A stretch of 64,000 nt of DNA from Heterodera schachtii (lineage: Eukaryota; Nematoda; Chromadorea; Rhabditida; Heteroderidae), in NCBI GenBank assembly GCA_023374025.1, contig SIJG01000149.1:186001-250000 (forward strand), written 5' to 3'. The notes beneath the pieces were generated by a model, which saw only the letters and a program-made list of their open reading frames with translations, had not been told where the DNA came from and ran no database searches. Shown here piece by piece: positions 52,101 through 64,000 of this stretch (the first letter of the stretch is position 1; every line of letters starts with the position of its first letter). Both the position numbers and the translations under genes were made by a program.

Positions 52101-54400
52101 ATGTAAATAAATTTAAATTTATGTGTTAATAGAAAATAATAAAAATGATAAAAATTTTTCTTTTTATTTTTTTAAGGCTTCTTATAATTCGTAATTCATA
52201 TTATAAAATTTTCGCAAATTTCGCAAGGTTGCAATATTCCACGCCTTGGCCGCTGTAAGTACATGGTTTCAACATGTTCAGTACATTTTACATTTAATTG
52301 AAAATAAATTAATTTATTTTTATGTTATGCTATTTTTCCATATTTCTAAGTTTAACTAATCATTTTTCAGGCCTTATTTTACTATAATTAATCTTTTTGG
52401 CGATTGTTATTGTATTTAAATTATTTTTTAATTAAGTCCATGAATTTGCCATTTTTTGCTCTTAAGAAGGAACAAGTAATTCTTTACTTTTCATTTTTTG
52501 GTTATTATATGTGAACATTTACAATAATTTTTGATTAAGCCATTATCAATTAATTTTTATTTCAATAATTACGACAGCGTTGAACAGTCAAAAATAAAAA
52601 TTTAACAAATGAATTTTATTTATTTGGCATATTTTAATTGCTTTCTATATTCTTGGTTTAAAATAAGTAAAATTTTAATACCTTCTTAATCTCTTATGTA
52701 ATGTTAATAATCAATATTTTATAGCTTTTCTTTGTCGGAAAACTCCTTCAATTCGTAATTATAGATTTGTAAATTTTACATTATTTTTTAATATAAAAGA
52801 AATTTAATTAAGTATGTTTATTAGAAATATTATTTTTAATACATTTAATGCAATACATATATAATTGTTATTGTTTCAGCGTTGTTTTTAAGCTAAAAAA
52901 ATAAAATGCAGTCGACGAGGCCAAAACATACTGCTATATTTTAGTAAGAATCTTCCCGCCGCATTAATTATTTGTAATTCAATTAAGCGAAATTTTTACA
53001 TTCATTAAACATTTATTTAATTATTATGCAATGATTCTATGCATTTTTCCATTATTGTATTGCTAAATATTCTTCATGAATTTAAGTGTAATTTGATATT
53101 TTGTAAAAGAGAACTATAATAATTAAATTGTATTTCATATCACGAAAAATTGACTTTTCCTCATGCAATTTTGTTTTTTAATAAATTCAACTTCTTCTTG
53201 ATGATTTAAAATAATACTATAAAAATTATATTGGTTTAATTTTTATTTCTTTCATTAACCTAATGCTTAGATGAGAAGGACATATTATTTTTACGTGCAA
53301 AAAATCCATAAATACAAAAATGTGTTAAAGATGCTGAAATCTATTCAAAAACCAAAAAAAAGACAAATGAGGTGTGAAAATAGCTTAAAAAAAATTCTAT
53401 TTCTTTATAGCGCTGTTTATTAAAATTTTTGATTAGATTATACACAATTTGCATAAAATTAGAAGGAAGAATCTCAAGAAGTAAGAATTATTTGATGTTT
53501 TCTCAATTTTTAAAAAACATTTCTCACCCTTTTTTTGTTTTAATAAATTATTTTGTGTTTTTCAATTTAAATATCGATAGTAAAATTATATATATTAACT
53601 CCTTCAACGTAATTTTTAATATAGGTTAATAAATAATCATTTTTGAATTAATTTTTATTTATTATTTTTAGTTGTAATTTAACTTCTTTTTTTCTTTGTC
53701 AATTAGTTATGCTTCGGTAATCTTTTCATAAAACAATGTTTTTTATTATCTTAATTTAGCTTTTCCGGTTCAATACGTTAAAAATTAAATTGATTTATAC
53801 TTACAAAATTTTTGAAGCTTTTTCAGCTGACTTAGGCAAATTTTTCTTTATTGTTTCCTTTGCAGTTTTTTTTGTCGTTGCTTTTTCATGAGCTATATTT
53901 TATTTTCATTAATTCATTTATTCTTGAACTAATTTTAATGCACAATATTCAGATTAATATAGTTTTTGGAAATAATATTTAAAGAAATTTTTTAATTTTA
54001 TGAATTTTTTCCATATAAGCTAATTTTCGAATTAAATGATAATTACATATAATATTTTAATTTATAATAAATATTATTATCTTGGCCATGTGCTTTCCAA
54101 TTTATTTTCAATCTAGGTTGTATGCCTTCATTTCCTATTCATCTTTATTTTTCCTTTTTAATTTTATAATTACTTAGTTGTATTGCATTTGTCTTTTCCT
54201 GTTTTTTTTTTATCATTTTTAGTATAATTTCATTTAATATGTAATAAAATTAGTTTAATTTTTATAATTATTTATAAAACACCAATTTATATTTTTTTTA
54301 TTATTCACTTGTTTCTGACATATTGTTTTCTATTTTGTCCATATAAATCAAATTCTGATTATTAATAAAAAGTTAGTCCTAGCAAGAATAATATTTAATA
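46147..54400. other. Extremely AT-rich DNA, T-biased on the plus strand, no gene
   Basis: There is long monotonous AT-rich sequence with T clearly exceeding A. A CACGCCTTGGCCGCT/GTAAGT fragment near 52235 is the only other GC-rich word with a splice-like edge. It could be a giant intron or a gene-poor block. Confidence 0.55.
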
Positions 54401-57400
54401 ATGCATTTTTCAGGGAACTTTTTTCGTATGGTTTTCTGAAGTTCTTTTACCCCAAGTACAATTAAAAAATTATTAAAAAGAAGTTTTTAATGAAAAAACA
54501 GAAACCTTTTCTCGGTATAAAAGAATCATTCAAATTAAATAAATTAAAATTCAACATTTATTTGCTGAAACACTACTAAAAAATACGGAAAAAATATTGA
54601 AAATTTTATTCAAAGATTATTTAAACAAAAATTATTATAGTTAAAATTATCTAATAAAATTATTATTGTGCAACCCTAAAATATAAAGACGAACAATAAT
54701 TAATATAATTTCTTGAAAAAAATGATAAAAAAATCCCTAATTCAAAACAACTAAAGCAAAGAATAAAACATTTAACATTTAGAAAACCAAAAAAGGGAAG
54801 ATAAAACGGTGAATATTGATCTGGAATTAAAATTACTTCCTACTGATACACATTGGAAATTAAGAAAGTGCGCAATTCCTGAATTAAAAAACCTTCACAA
54901 ACTCGAGAAAAAATTTAACCGTAATTTAAATAAAATAATTATAAGTAAGATAATTTATTATTTTTTTTTATAAAATTTAATTAAATCTGTTTGGTTAATT
55001 TTTATTTATAAAAATTTTTAATTTTAAGTTATAAAAAATTTTAATCGATATAAAAATATATAACATAAAAATTTCCTATACAATAAAATAATAAAAAATT
55101 GAAAAAAAAATTTATTGATAAAATTATATTTAAGAAAGAGTGAAATATTTTAACAGAGAAATTAATCAACTATCTTTTTTTAAATTTTGTTATTTTTAAT
55201 TTAAATGATTATGTTTAAAATAATTTCTCACCTTAAAATTATAAAAAAACGAACCAATTATGTTTAATTTGATGGAATTTAAATATTGCATTCTTAACTA
55301 AAATCTTAAATGGAAAACAACGAAAAACACATGTGGGAAAATATTAAAAACAAAAATCAAAAACAAAAAAAAATATCATAGAAAATTTTGATAAATAAAA
55401 TAATCAACGTTGTCCAATATTTCTAATTATTTTAATCGGATACAAATGAATATTTAATGATGATTATTATTCAAATGCAGAAATATATTATAATAGATAA
55501 GCAAAAATTAAACATAACAAAATTACATTAACTAAAGATAATAAAATACTATTTTTTAGGAAAATTAGAAAAAATTTGCAAATTTCAACTCTTATTTTTT
55601 CTTTTTTTATTTAAATGGAATATTTGCTCATTCTTTATTAACTCCAATAAGAATTATTAAAAACTATTATTTGCATTTTCTATTGTTTACTGAAAATTAC
55701 GGTAAAGCATAATTAAGTAATAAAATTAAGAAAAATTGAAAAAAGTTTTGGTAATTCAATAACAAAAATACATATGTAATCAGTTAAATATTTTAAAAAA
55801 TTAACTATTGGTTTATTTTAGAATAGCTAATTGTTCGACCTACTCCAGACCAAAGAACACACTTAAAAGCAAAAGTTTAATAAGGTTCTTAAAATTTGGA
55901 AATCAGCAAAAAGAAATGTTGATAACATTGGATCAGATGAGATTAAAATCGCTGAATTTTTCAAGATAAGCAAAAACCTCGAGCTAATGCATAAATAAAA
56001 AACTTAATTAATTTGCCATGAATAATGTGATTATTATTTAATTCTAATGCTGAAATAATAAAAAAAAACTAAGCAATAAATTTTGATAATTCTATGAAAG
56101 TAAAATATATATCTTAATTAATCAAATGATTTTTAGTAATTAAATATATTGTTTTATTTTAGAATTGCAATTGTTCGACCTACTCCAAGACCAAAGAAAC
56201 ACACTTAAAAGGCAAACTTTAATAAGGTTCTTAAAATTTAGGAAATCAGAAAAAAAAGAAATGTTGATATGAAAATTCAAATGCCTAATAACAGTTAGAA
56301 ATTTTGTAAAATTAATTTGGAACGGCGCCGAAGAATACCTAATAATGTAAACATTTAAAATATTGCCTAAAAAACAAATTAAAAAAGAATATTCATTTTG
56401 ACGTAAAATTAACTTTGAATAGAAATATTTGTTTATTTATAAATAATAAGAATATTGCAAAAACCCATATTTATTCTAAACATCACAAATGCATAAAATA
56501 AAACATAAACATAAAAAAATAAAATTTTCATTTTCAATCTTCAAAGATTTATTTGCCAAAATTCTCAAAATCCTTTGAAACAAAATATTTAAATAATTCG
56601 AATAACTTTTGTTTCAACCCAGCAATTACTCCAGAAATCCGCTTTCAACATTTCATCCAAATGAATTTTCTCCTGCTTGGCCGAATAAATTCTTTTATAT
56701 TTGCCATCAAAAACAATTATATTCTTTTTAAATAAGATTTATAAAAAAAATTTTTTTTGGATTTTTTCAAGATAAAATCAAAAATATTAATGACTAATTT
56801 AATAATTTTATTTAAAATAATCGCCTAAATTAAATAAATAACAAATTTATGTTTGATATTATGAATTTTATATTATAATTTTAGCAAAATCAGAAAATAA
56901 ATAAAGGATAGAGCAAGCCTACATATACCGAACATGAATGAGATTAACTGAAATACTAAATTAAGCAAAAAATCTTTGCCAAAAGGGGAATCATAAAAGA
57001 AGAACAAATAAATGATGGAAAAATTAAAAACAAGCATATATAAAAAAAATTAAATTTAAAAGATTTATTTGTCGGTAAAAGTAAAAAGAATACGCAATGA
57101 AAACAAAAAAGTATAGATGCTGATTTAATAATTTACATGTTATTTCCAATCTAAAATTTTTAGTATTCATTATGTAATACACTAGGTACTAGGTTTGTTC
57201 TATTTGTCAGTACTTTACCCAACAGATACTTTAAAAAACCAAACAAAAGAAGACCGCAAATTAAAGAAAAAAAGAATAACAAAAGAACAAAAAGTATAAT
57301 TAATGTACCATATTAATATAATTTTTTAGAATTGATTAACTTTTAATCATAACTATAATATTAAAATATTATGTACAAGAGAATACTTTACCCAACAGAT

Positions 57401-60400
57401 ACTTTAAAAAATCAAACCCAAAACATTTTTTCTGAATTTATACATAGCCAAAACAGAGCAAAAAATAATTAAATTTATTTATAATAATAGCGGAATAAAT
57501 ATTTTATTGTAAGAAACAAACAGATAAAAATAACTAAAACGGATTTATTATTTAATAGGTACAACTTGCCAGCGAACTGAGAGGACTTCTTCAACCAAAT
57601 TATAAAACAAAGAAAAATATTTTTTAAAGAAAATATAAAGAAAAATATTTAAATGATGGATTATTTTTGTTAATAGTAAATAAAAATGCAAAATATAAGA
57701 ATAAATTGTTTTTGTAATTCCTCAAACCCAATTAAATAATATCTAAGAAGATGCAATTTATTAAATAGTTTTTTAATTATTATCAAAATTTAGATAAAAA
57801 AATTATTTAACAAATAAATTAAAAAAAACTCATCTTAAAGTAAATTTTAATGAATGAAACAAAAAACAAAAATCTGTAATTTTAAGAAAATATAAAACTT
57901 TGAAATATTTAAAAAATGCGAATACCTTTTGTCTTTGCATCTATGAATATCACAACGTAGCATGGTCCAGATGATATTACAACTTAATAAAATGTTAAAC
58001 TATATACAATATGAATATGAATTTTAGTTTTTATCATAAAATTTTGGGTTTTACATAATTTTATCTGGTACGATATTGCAACAAATAAATTATTATTATT
58101 TTAAATATAACATTGAAAATTTCATGGGATAAATTGTATAAAGAATTAGTAATACCTAGTTTAAATTTTTTGAAACCAAAACCAAGGTTGAAACAATTTC
58201 CGAATTTATCATATAAAGAACGCCAATTCTCTAAAATTTTCGTAAATATAAATCCAAATATTTAATTAACAAAAAATAATACGAACCAATAGAATTCAAA
58301 AACTCAGAGAAAACCGCAAATTAAAGAAAAATAAAATAACAAAAGAAAACCAAAAAGTATAATTAATGATAATTTTTTAGAATTGATTAACTCTTAATCA
58401 TAATTGGGTACAAGTGAAATGGCATGATATATTAAAAAAACTTATATTCAATAAATTGGTTAAAATAATATAAATAAAAAATAATAATTTTAAAAGTTTT
58501 AATATTTCATAAAAAGAAATAAATAATAGAATATGCTGGATTTGGTGGACCATTCAGTTAATCTACTTCAAAAATAAAATATAAACAAATTAAAATAAAT
58601 ATTCATTTATAATTATTTAAGATATAACAGTACAGAAACCATACATTTAATAAGCGTAATAGTTGGAAAATATGGCATTAATTAAAATTGATATAAAAAA
58701 TAAAAATTAATAGAAACACCCCCAATGGGCACTGAAGATGTTCCATAAACTCTTGGGCCATTTAAATGAAACATACACATTCTAGAAAAATTATACATTT
58801 GACAAATCAATTAAATAATATTTAGCAAATTAAGAAACAAAATGCAAGTATTTTTGAATCTAAATGACATGTTGAACGAAAAAAAGTAATCGCTGAAATT
58901 TAATAGCTGTAATTCAATATTCATAATTAATAAAAGAGGTACATCTTAAGTGCCTTATTAATCGATAACATAATAAACCTATTTATTTAAAGTTTATAAC
59001 TCATGAATTCAATAATATATTAAAAAAAATTTCTAAATAATTTTAATGCATGAGGCGCATTATTTTGCAGCAAATTAACAATGTAAATTAACTACAGAAA
59101 TTTACCATAAGTAATAAAACATAAATTGCTAATTTTTAGAAAAGCTAATAATTTCCTCAATATTATAAGATAAACCAATTAAAATAAATATTTTAATATA
59201 TGTTTATAATTTCAAAGAAATCCATCAAGCATCAGTAATGCAAGAAACTAAATTAAGAAAATATTAATAAATATTTTTTTCATCACAGGATGATTTTTTC
59301 AACAATTTAATTCTTGTAGCAAAAAGAACATTTGGAATAATAATTTAAAAAAATAAAAAGATTATTGTATTTTATCTAACAAAAAGCTTTCTCATAGAAC
59401 CAACACAATTACGTCGATTTAACCATGTTTACATACAAGATTAATTATAACATTAAATATAAATAAATTTAAATCAAAATAATCAGTTAATAAAAAATTT
59501 TGTTTTTAGTGTCTAAATTTAGTTTTTTTCTAATGTTTAAATAAATTGAATTTAAAAAAATTCTTTAAGTAATTTTTAGAATTACCCATTTTTATAAGAT
59601 GAAAGAATTAAAAATTTTAAAAAATCAGTTCAAATAAATTGAAAATAAACAAAATTACAATATTAAAACAAACTTATCCGAAGATGAAGAATCTTTTTCA
59701 ATAGATTTTTGAAGACGCTTTGCAAATGAAATTATAAAATATCATTCATCGTTTAGTCAACTTTAAAGTTTGAAATATTACGGTATCGAAGACAATTATA
59801 TATTAATACAAAAATAAATCTAATAAAAACAAAAAATTTTCTAATCCTATTTTTTGAAAAATAATTATTCTTATCATTAATATAAGAGACTTTCAATAGA
59901 ACTCGCACTTAATATCTGATTTTTCTATAATCTTAATTAAAATTTCAACTCTTTCTGAATTTCGCCACGTGATGAGTAATTGCCATGAATTTGTGCTTTA
60001 AATTTTAAACTTCAATAGAACTCGGTTATAACAGATTTCCTATACTCTATAATTTTAAATTTAACTTTTTAAGCTTTTTAAATTCAATTGTAGAAAAATT
60101 GGAAGAAATCAAACATGAAAAAATCACTATTTTTAATAATAAATTATTCTTAAAATTGAAAGATTCTAAGAAAGCATTTTTGATAACTTTTGTAATATCT
60201 TCTTCAAAACTGAATTTTGGGGTCTAATAATTCTAATAAAAAAAGTTTATTTACCATAGTTACTTATTGAAAGTTAATTCCAACAGGACGTTGGAAAAAA
60301 AAACCAAACACGACGAGAAAAAATATTAATACTTAAAAATACTATATTTAAGAAAATATAACAATAATCATTTTAAATTAAAAATAATATGTTTTACTTA

Positions 60401-60950
60401 AATACTTCTATGTTAATTCTTTATTTTATTTTTTTTATTTAAAAAATAGACAAAATAAACCTTCGATCCTTATAAAAGGATCTTTGCTGATCCCAAACAA
60501 AGACTTACTCGAAAAAGCTAAAGAGTCAAAAATCAAGTCAGTAAAAAAAACCAATAAAAAGTAACAAAATAGTTGCATAATACGATAAGTTAAATTTTTG
60601 CCGCGAACAGCTCTTCGAGTAAATTATTAAACTAAAATGCAAATGTATTTGAAATATATACTTTAAATTAAAAAAGGCATTTAGCAAATCAATTAGATAA
60701 TTTAAACGTTTTTTCAATTTTCAAGAAAGAAAAAACATAGAATTCCTTTTGTTGTATTAAAATGTATGATAATTAGTATCATGAGGAAGGAATTCATTTT
60801 TTAGGTGTCTTTGATCAAGCCTCTAAAAAAAAATTATGAATTTATTTTAACAATTCTGGTTTATTGCAAAAAATCTATTAAAAATGGTAAAATATCACAT
60901 TAAACATTTATTTGTGCAACTAAATTTAGATAAAAAATTTAAAAAATTTT
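54400..60950. other. Extremely AT-rich DNA, A-biased on the plus strand, with local duplications
   Basis: Composition switches to A-rich near 54.4 kb. Direct duplications are visible: 55808-55925 and 56152-56275 share TTGTTCGACCTACTCCA and ACACACTTAAAA; 57215-57255 and 57385-57420 share ACTTTACCCAACAGATACTT; 57255-57370 resembles 58310-58410. No gene is supported. Confidence 0.6.
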
Positions 60951-61007
60951 TAAAAAATTGTTTGCCCTTACTCTAAAACGATTCCATCACCTTTTACAAT
61001 TTTTTGG

Positions 61008-61192
61008 TTGGGTCTATGCGACCGCCCAGGGACTTCGTCGGCTTTTTCGGCTCGTGGAGGGTTGGGTTTATGCGACCGCCGCCGTTATTCTCGTTCCCGA
61101 TCGCCTTTTCGTCGCCGTGAGAACAATGCCCGTCGATACCCTTCAAAAAATTTCATCCCAAACGATGTGCCAAGAGACCGCCGACATTAGCT
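61008..61192 (+). CDS. Terminal exon of an RS-rich (splicing-factor-like) protein
   Basis: A GC-rich block in AT-rich DNA reads, in one frame, GLCDRPGTSS, then RRRYSRSRSPFRRRENNARR, and ends at TAG after RDRRH. The Arg/Ser-rich tail is typical of SR or RNA-binding proteins. A near-direct duplication of 54 bp (GGGT(C/T)TATGCGACCGCC at 61012 and 61066) lies at its start. The upstream boundary is unclear; an acceptor-like CCCAG is at about 61029. Downstream sequence to ~61590, with AATAAA at 61577, looks like a 3' UTR. Confidence 0.5.
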
Positions 61193-61259
61193 TACTCAGG
61201 CCACCACCTAACGGATGCCGAATTAACGGCAGGGACGCCTTTTTTAAGGGGTTGTGATG

Positions 61260-61960
61260 TGTTAGATTGAATATTTTTTGACCTCTCTATCTTAATTTAA
61301 TTCTCTAAGTGTTATTTTTCTCTCCTGCCTCTGACCTATAATTATGTATTCCTTTTAATGTTTTCTCTAATTATGTTGTTGTTTGCAATCGATATTTCCT
61401 TTGCTAAATTTCTCCTCATGTCTTCGTTAATTCATTCCTTTTTCATGGTACACTTTTACTTCGGACACTGCTCTCTCTAAATATTTTGTGTGCATTTTTA
61501 TTCGTCGTTTTCTCGCATTGAATTTAAAATAAACATAATTGAACTGTCCTTGACCGAAGTGCCTGTCCTAATTAATAAAGCATTGGCCCCTTTCCCCACC
61601 TGTGTTAATTAATTAATTAGTCTACAGTCCGTTCGTTTGTCTTCTTGTCGGCATTCTCGGACGTAGACTATTTTACCCCGAGTGGCAAAGCAAAAGAAGG
61701 AGATAAATTGGACGTTTTAAATTACATTTTAACGTTTTATCGTAATGATTTACACAAATTCATTCAAATATTTATACAGGCCGTTTTCTGTTTGTACGTT
61801 AAAGCTAAATTAAAGTTGAATTATTTCAAACGATTAATAATTTTGAATTAAATGACCGAATACATTAGAATTTAAATTTGCTTTTCAGATCACCTTTTTC
61901 TACGCGCTTTTTCTAAGAAAAAATCTTTGGGGACGAATGGGGGTCCGGCAGTGCCAATAT
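61260..61960. other. Probable 3' UTR and flanking sequence
   Basis: Pyrimidine-rich sequence with AATAAA at 61577 follows the RS-rich exon. A short exon-like stretch near 61645-61735 (YFTPSGKAKEGDKLDVLNY) is open but has no recognisable family or clear splice sites. Confidence 0.4.
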
Positions 61961-61973
61961 GCGTCGCCGGGGG

Positions 61974-62495
61974 AATTATTTCATAATTGCTTAAAATTTA
62001 AAGAAAATTAATAAAAAAAAGCATGAACAGTTGTTATGGGCATAATTAAAATGAAAATTCATTGTATAGTTTCATTATATTTTAAATTATTTCCGTAGTA
62101 AAAACAATTCGCAATGCTTTATAAATTCATTTTCGATATAATTCTTGACATGCAAAATACCTTAGATTAATTCTGATGAAAAATGAATATTTTATCTGTA
62201 CCGGATTATTAAAAAATTCTGTTTCCCAATACAAATTATTTTTAAAATGAAAGATGCTTGAAATTCAATATCTGTTATTATTTCAAAATTGCCTAAAATT
62301 TAAAGAAAATTAATTAAAAAAACATGAACAGTTGTTAAAATGAAAATGAAAATTCATTGTATAGTTTCATTATATTTTAAATTATTTCCGTAGTAAAAAC
62401 AAAATGAAAGAAGCTTGAAATTCAATATCCGATTATTATTTCATAATTGCTTAAAATTTAAAGAATTAATTAAAAAAGCATGAACAGTTTCAAAT
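61974..62495 (+). repeat. Three diverged tandem copies of an AT-rich block
   Basis: TTTCATAATTGCTTAAAATTT followed by AAGCATGAACAGTTGTT recurs at about 61980, 62280 and 62440. The first two copies share a longer tail with GTATAGTTTCATTATATTTT. No coding content. Confidence 0.75.
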
Positions 62496-62745
62496 GAATG
62501 AAAGGAGAAAAGAGAAAGACGAGGAAAAGGATCAACAAAGCTCTACTCGGGTAAACAGAAAAACACTTTCAAAGCTAACCAATAAGCACTGAATAAATTT
62601 TCGCTTTACTCAGTCAAATACTGAGAAACTCCTTTAGCGAACGACAGATGGGGAATTACTGATTTGTTAGTGTTAGATAAGGGGGCCGCAGGAGTCGCTT
62701 TATTTATTCACACCACAAATTGATGACCTATCGGGCGTCGCCAGT

Positions 62746-62945
62746 TGTTGTGTCCAAAGGACAAAACAAAAATAATATTTATTTGACAGAGAAAAGAAAA
62801 TATAATTTTAAAGTCCAAAATCAGAAAAGTGGGAAATGCGACGAATGAATGAAAAATGAGGAAGGATTGGGAAATAGGATACAGTATGAAATTGATGATG
62901 TTCAATCGTGCCAATACATAAAAAATATTTAAATCCCATCCAACA
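62746..62945 (-). repeat. Possible LTR remnant with adjacent primer-binding site
   Basis: The segment begins TGTTG and ends CAACA. Just left of it the minus strand reads AC then TGGCGACG, the same two-base spacer and TGGCGAC primer-site start seen next to the BEL 5' LTR. No second LTR or coding region was found, so this is at most a remnant. Confidence 0.35.
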
Positions 62946-63018
62946 ATTGTTGTTGTTGTTGTTGTTGTTGTTGTTTCGGCGATCCTACGTTTTGATTTTG
63001 CAAAATTGTTTGTTGCGG

Positions 63019-63333
63019 TTATTGCGGTTGCGGCGCAGCCATTATAAGCATTTGTCCATTCTCTTGGTGAAGGTTTTGGAATTGTTGTTGTTGTTGTTGC
63101 AGGTGGTGGTCAAGGTGTTGGTAGTCATAATCTTGGGGTTGCTGCACAAATTGCTGACGTTGATATGCAATGTTTTTTTGCGGTTGATGAGTTGGAGTGA
63201 ACGGCAAAAATTGTTTTTGTTGTGTTTGTTGTTGCTGACGTCGGTTTTTTACCATTTTGCCCCATTTCGCTAAACCCCGCTGCGGTTCGTTGGCGTACAC
63301 GAAAAAATGGGCGTTGTAATGTGCGCAGGTGAC
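63019..63333 (-). CDS. Gln-rich protein, terminal exon
   Basis: The frame reads VTCAHYNAHFFVYANEPQRG, then KWGKMVKNRR, followed by Gln-rich low-complexity sequence with CAA/CAG runs, and stops at TAA 63019-63021. It continues in phase from the exon at 63397-63483. The expected acceptor at its 5' edge reads TTTTTCCG instead of TTTTTCAG. I do not recognise the family; Gln-rich tails occur in many regulatory proteins. Confidence 0.5.
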   Translation of the reverse strand, partial: VTCAHYNAHFFVYANEPQRGLAKWGKMVKNRRQQQQTQQKQFLPFTPTHQPQKNIAYQRQQFVQQPQDYDYQHLDHHLQQQQQQFQNLHQENGQMLIMAAPQPQ

Positions 63334-63396
63334 CGGAAAAAGAAATAATTAGTATTAAATTTTATCAATAAAAGTTTAATAAAATTTGTTTTTTAC

Positions 63397-63483
63397 CTCC
63401 TCTAAATTGCCTATTTCCGCTATGAAAACGCGGTTGCCATTCATGCTGGTGATGGCCAAGGCTGTTATCGTGGTGCGCACCAT
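63397..63483 (-). CDS. Gln-rich protein, first exon
   Basis: ATG at 63483 opens 29 codons in phase 0 (MVRTTITALAITSMNGNRVF, then AEIGNLEE) ending before GTAAAA. The 63-bp intron to the next exon has a normal nematode length, but the 3' end lacks AG. GC content is exon-like on both sides of the intron. No promoter element is evident. Confidence 0.5.
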
Positions 63484-63933
63484 GATAGCGCTGGCCCCGT
63501 GTTTTTAACAAAAATACAAGAATATTTGATAGCGTTTTTGAGAGGCAGATTTCCCATATTTTAAAAGCTCATGTAAGAAATCGATCAAAAAATAAGGCAA
63601 AATAATAATAATAATAAATTTTAATCATTTACCAAAAATCGAAAAAGAAAAGAAACAGTTTACTATTCTTTTTTAAGCCCAACTCGCTTTTTAAAATTTT
63701 TTTGTATTTGAAAAATTTACCACTTTTTGAAAAAATCTTTTGGCAAACAGTCAACTTTGTTCCAATTTTTGTGTGTTTATTTCAAAAAAAATATTTTAGA
63801 AAGTTGATGAAAAAAAACTTAAAGAGAAGGGCTGATTAAATTCTTAAGGTTGGAAAACAGAAGCGTGACAAAATTTTTGGTGTTATTTAAACTATAAATT
63901 TTTATATGTAAAAAAGCATTTCACCGATCCATA
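63484..63933. other. AT-rich intergenic region between divergent genes
   Basis: It separates the minus-strand Gln-rich gene from the plus-strand secreted-protein start and may contain both promoters. No specific motif is identified. Confidence 0.45.
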
Positions 63934-64000
63934 ATGCTGTTGTTGCTGTTATTGCTGGCGACGGCGACCTTGCACTGCGCTATGCCAGACCCAAGGTATT
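63934..64000 (+). CDS. Start of a secreted-protein gene (partial)
   Basis: ATG at 63934 is followed by a Leu-rich hydrophobic core (MLLLLLLLATATLHCAMPD), a typical signal peptide. CCAAG/GTATT near 63995 may be a donor, or the frame may continue past the window edge. The identity of the mature protein cannot be judged. Confidence 0.5.
   Translation, partial: MLLLLLLLATATLHCAMPDPRY

Noticed and set aside
52210..52260. Micro-exon with GTAAGT donor
   Set aside because: A 27-bp segment between an AAG and GTAAGT is too short to judge and has no partner exons.
62908..63273. Leu-rich plus-strand frame
   Set aside because: It is the antisense of CAA/CAG runs in the Gln-rich minus-strand exon.

Overview
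The window looks like nuclear DNA of a nematode. The evidence is short GC-rich exons with GT..(T)TTCAG introns inside very AT-rich sequence, an UNC-44-type ankyrin locus, a Patched-related (PTR) fragment, and a dense load of eukaryotic mobile elements. The GC-rich exons suggest a tylenchid such as a cyst nematode, but that is inference from base composition and family resemblance. No bacterial gene organisation is present.

Layout. (1) 1-8.2 kb: AT-rich repeats, including two minus-strand copies of a dispersed family with helix-turn-helix peptides and a non-autonomous hAT-type element (4246-5075) with perfect terminal inverted repeats and an 8-bp target duplication. (2) 8.2-14.0 kb: broken remains of an UNC-44-like ankyrin gene. 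One exon is tandemly triplicated, several expected exons are absent and one exon is frameshifted. (3) 14.7-16.1 kb: an unassigned exon and the truncated end of a Patched-related protein. (4) 17.2-19.1 kb: tRNA-like/SINE sequence, another HTH-family copy, GC-rich repeat. (5) 19.16-23.8 kb: part of a Maverick/Polinton virus-like element carrying a TATA-binding protein (TBP) homologue, a small Cys-rich protein, an A32/FtsK-type packaging ATPase, two Polinton-type ORFs, a broken integrase and a broken penton-like capsid gene. Consensus TATA boxes sit 30-50 bp upstream of several of these genes. (6) 23.73-29.01 kb: about 42 tandem copies of a 126-bp unit that starts inside the penton gene and contains intron-like splice signals. 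(7) 29.01-42.38 kb: a 13.4-kb BEL/Pao-type LTR retroelement on the minus strand. Between integrase and envelope it carries a NADAR (YbiA-like) domain and a TUTase/GLD-2-type nucleotidyltransferase, and the whole element is sprinkled with short hairpins sharing one loop motif. (8) 42.4-60.9 kb: gene-poor, extremely AT-rich DNA whose T-rich strand switches to A-rich near 54.4 kb. (9) 60.9-64 kb: an RS-rich terminal exon, repeats, a possible LTR remnant, a Gln-rich gene on the minus strand and the start of a secreted-protein gene.

How parts may work together. In the Polinton segment an element-encoded TBP, its own TATA boxes and overlapping gene pairs suggest a self-contained transcription scheme. 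In the retroelement the main protein is spread over five overlapping reading frames (two +1 shifts, then two -1 shifts), with no stop inside any domain. Dispersed hairpins with the sense-strand loop YCUCRN continue through leader, coding sequence and LTR. The NADAR domain, the nucleotidyltransferase and the hairpins are the features I would look at first.
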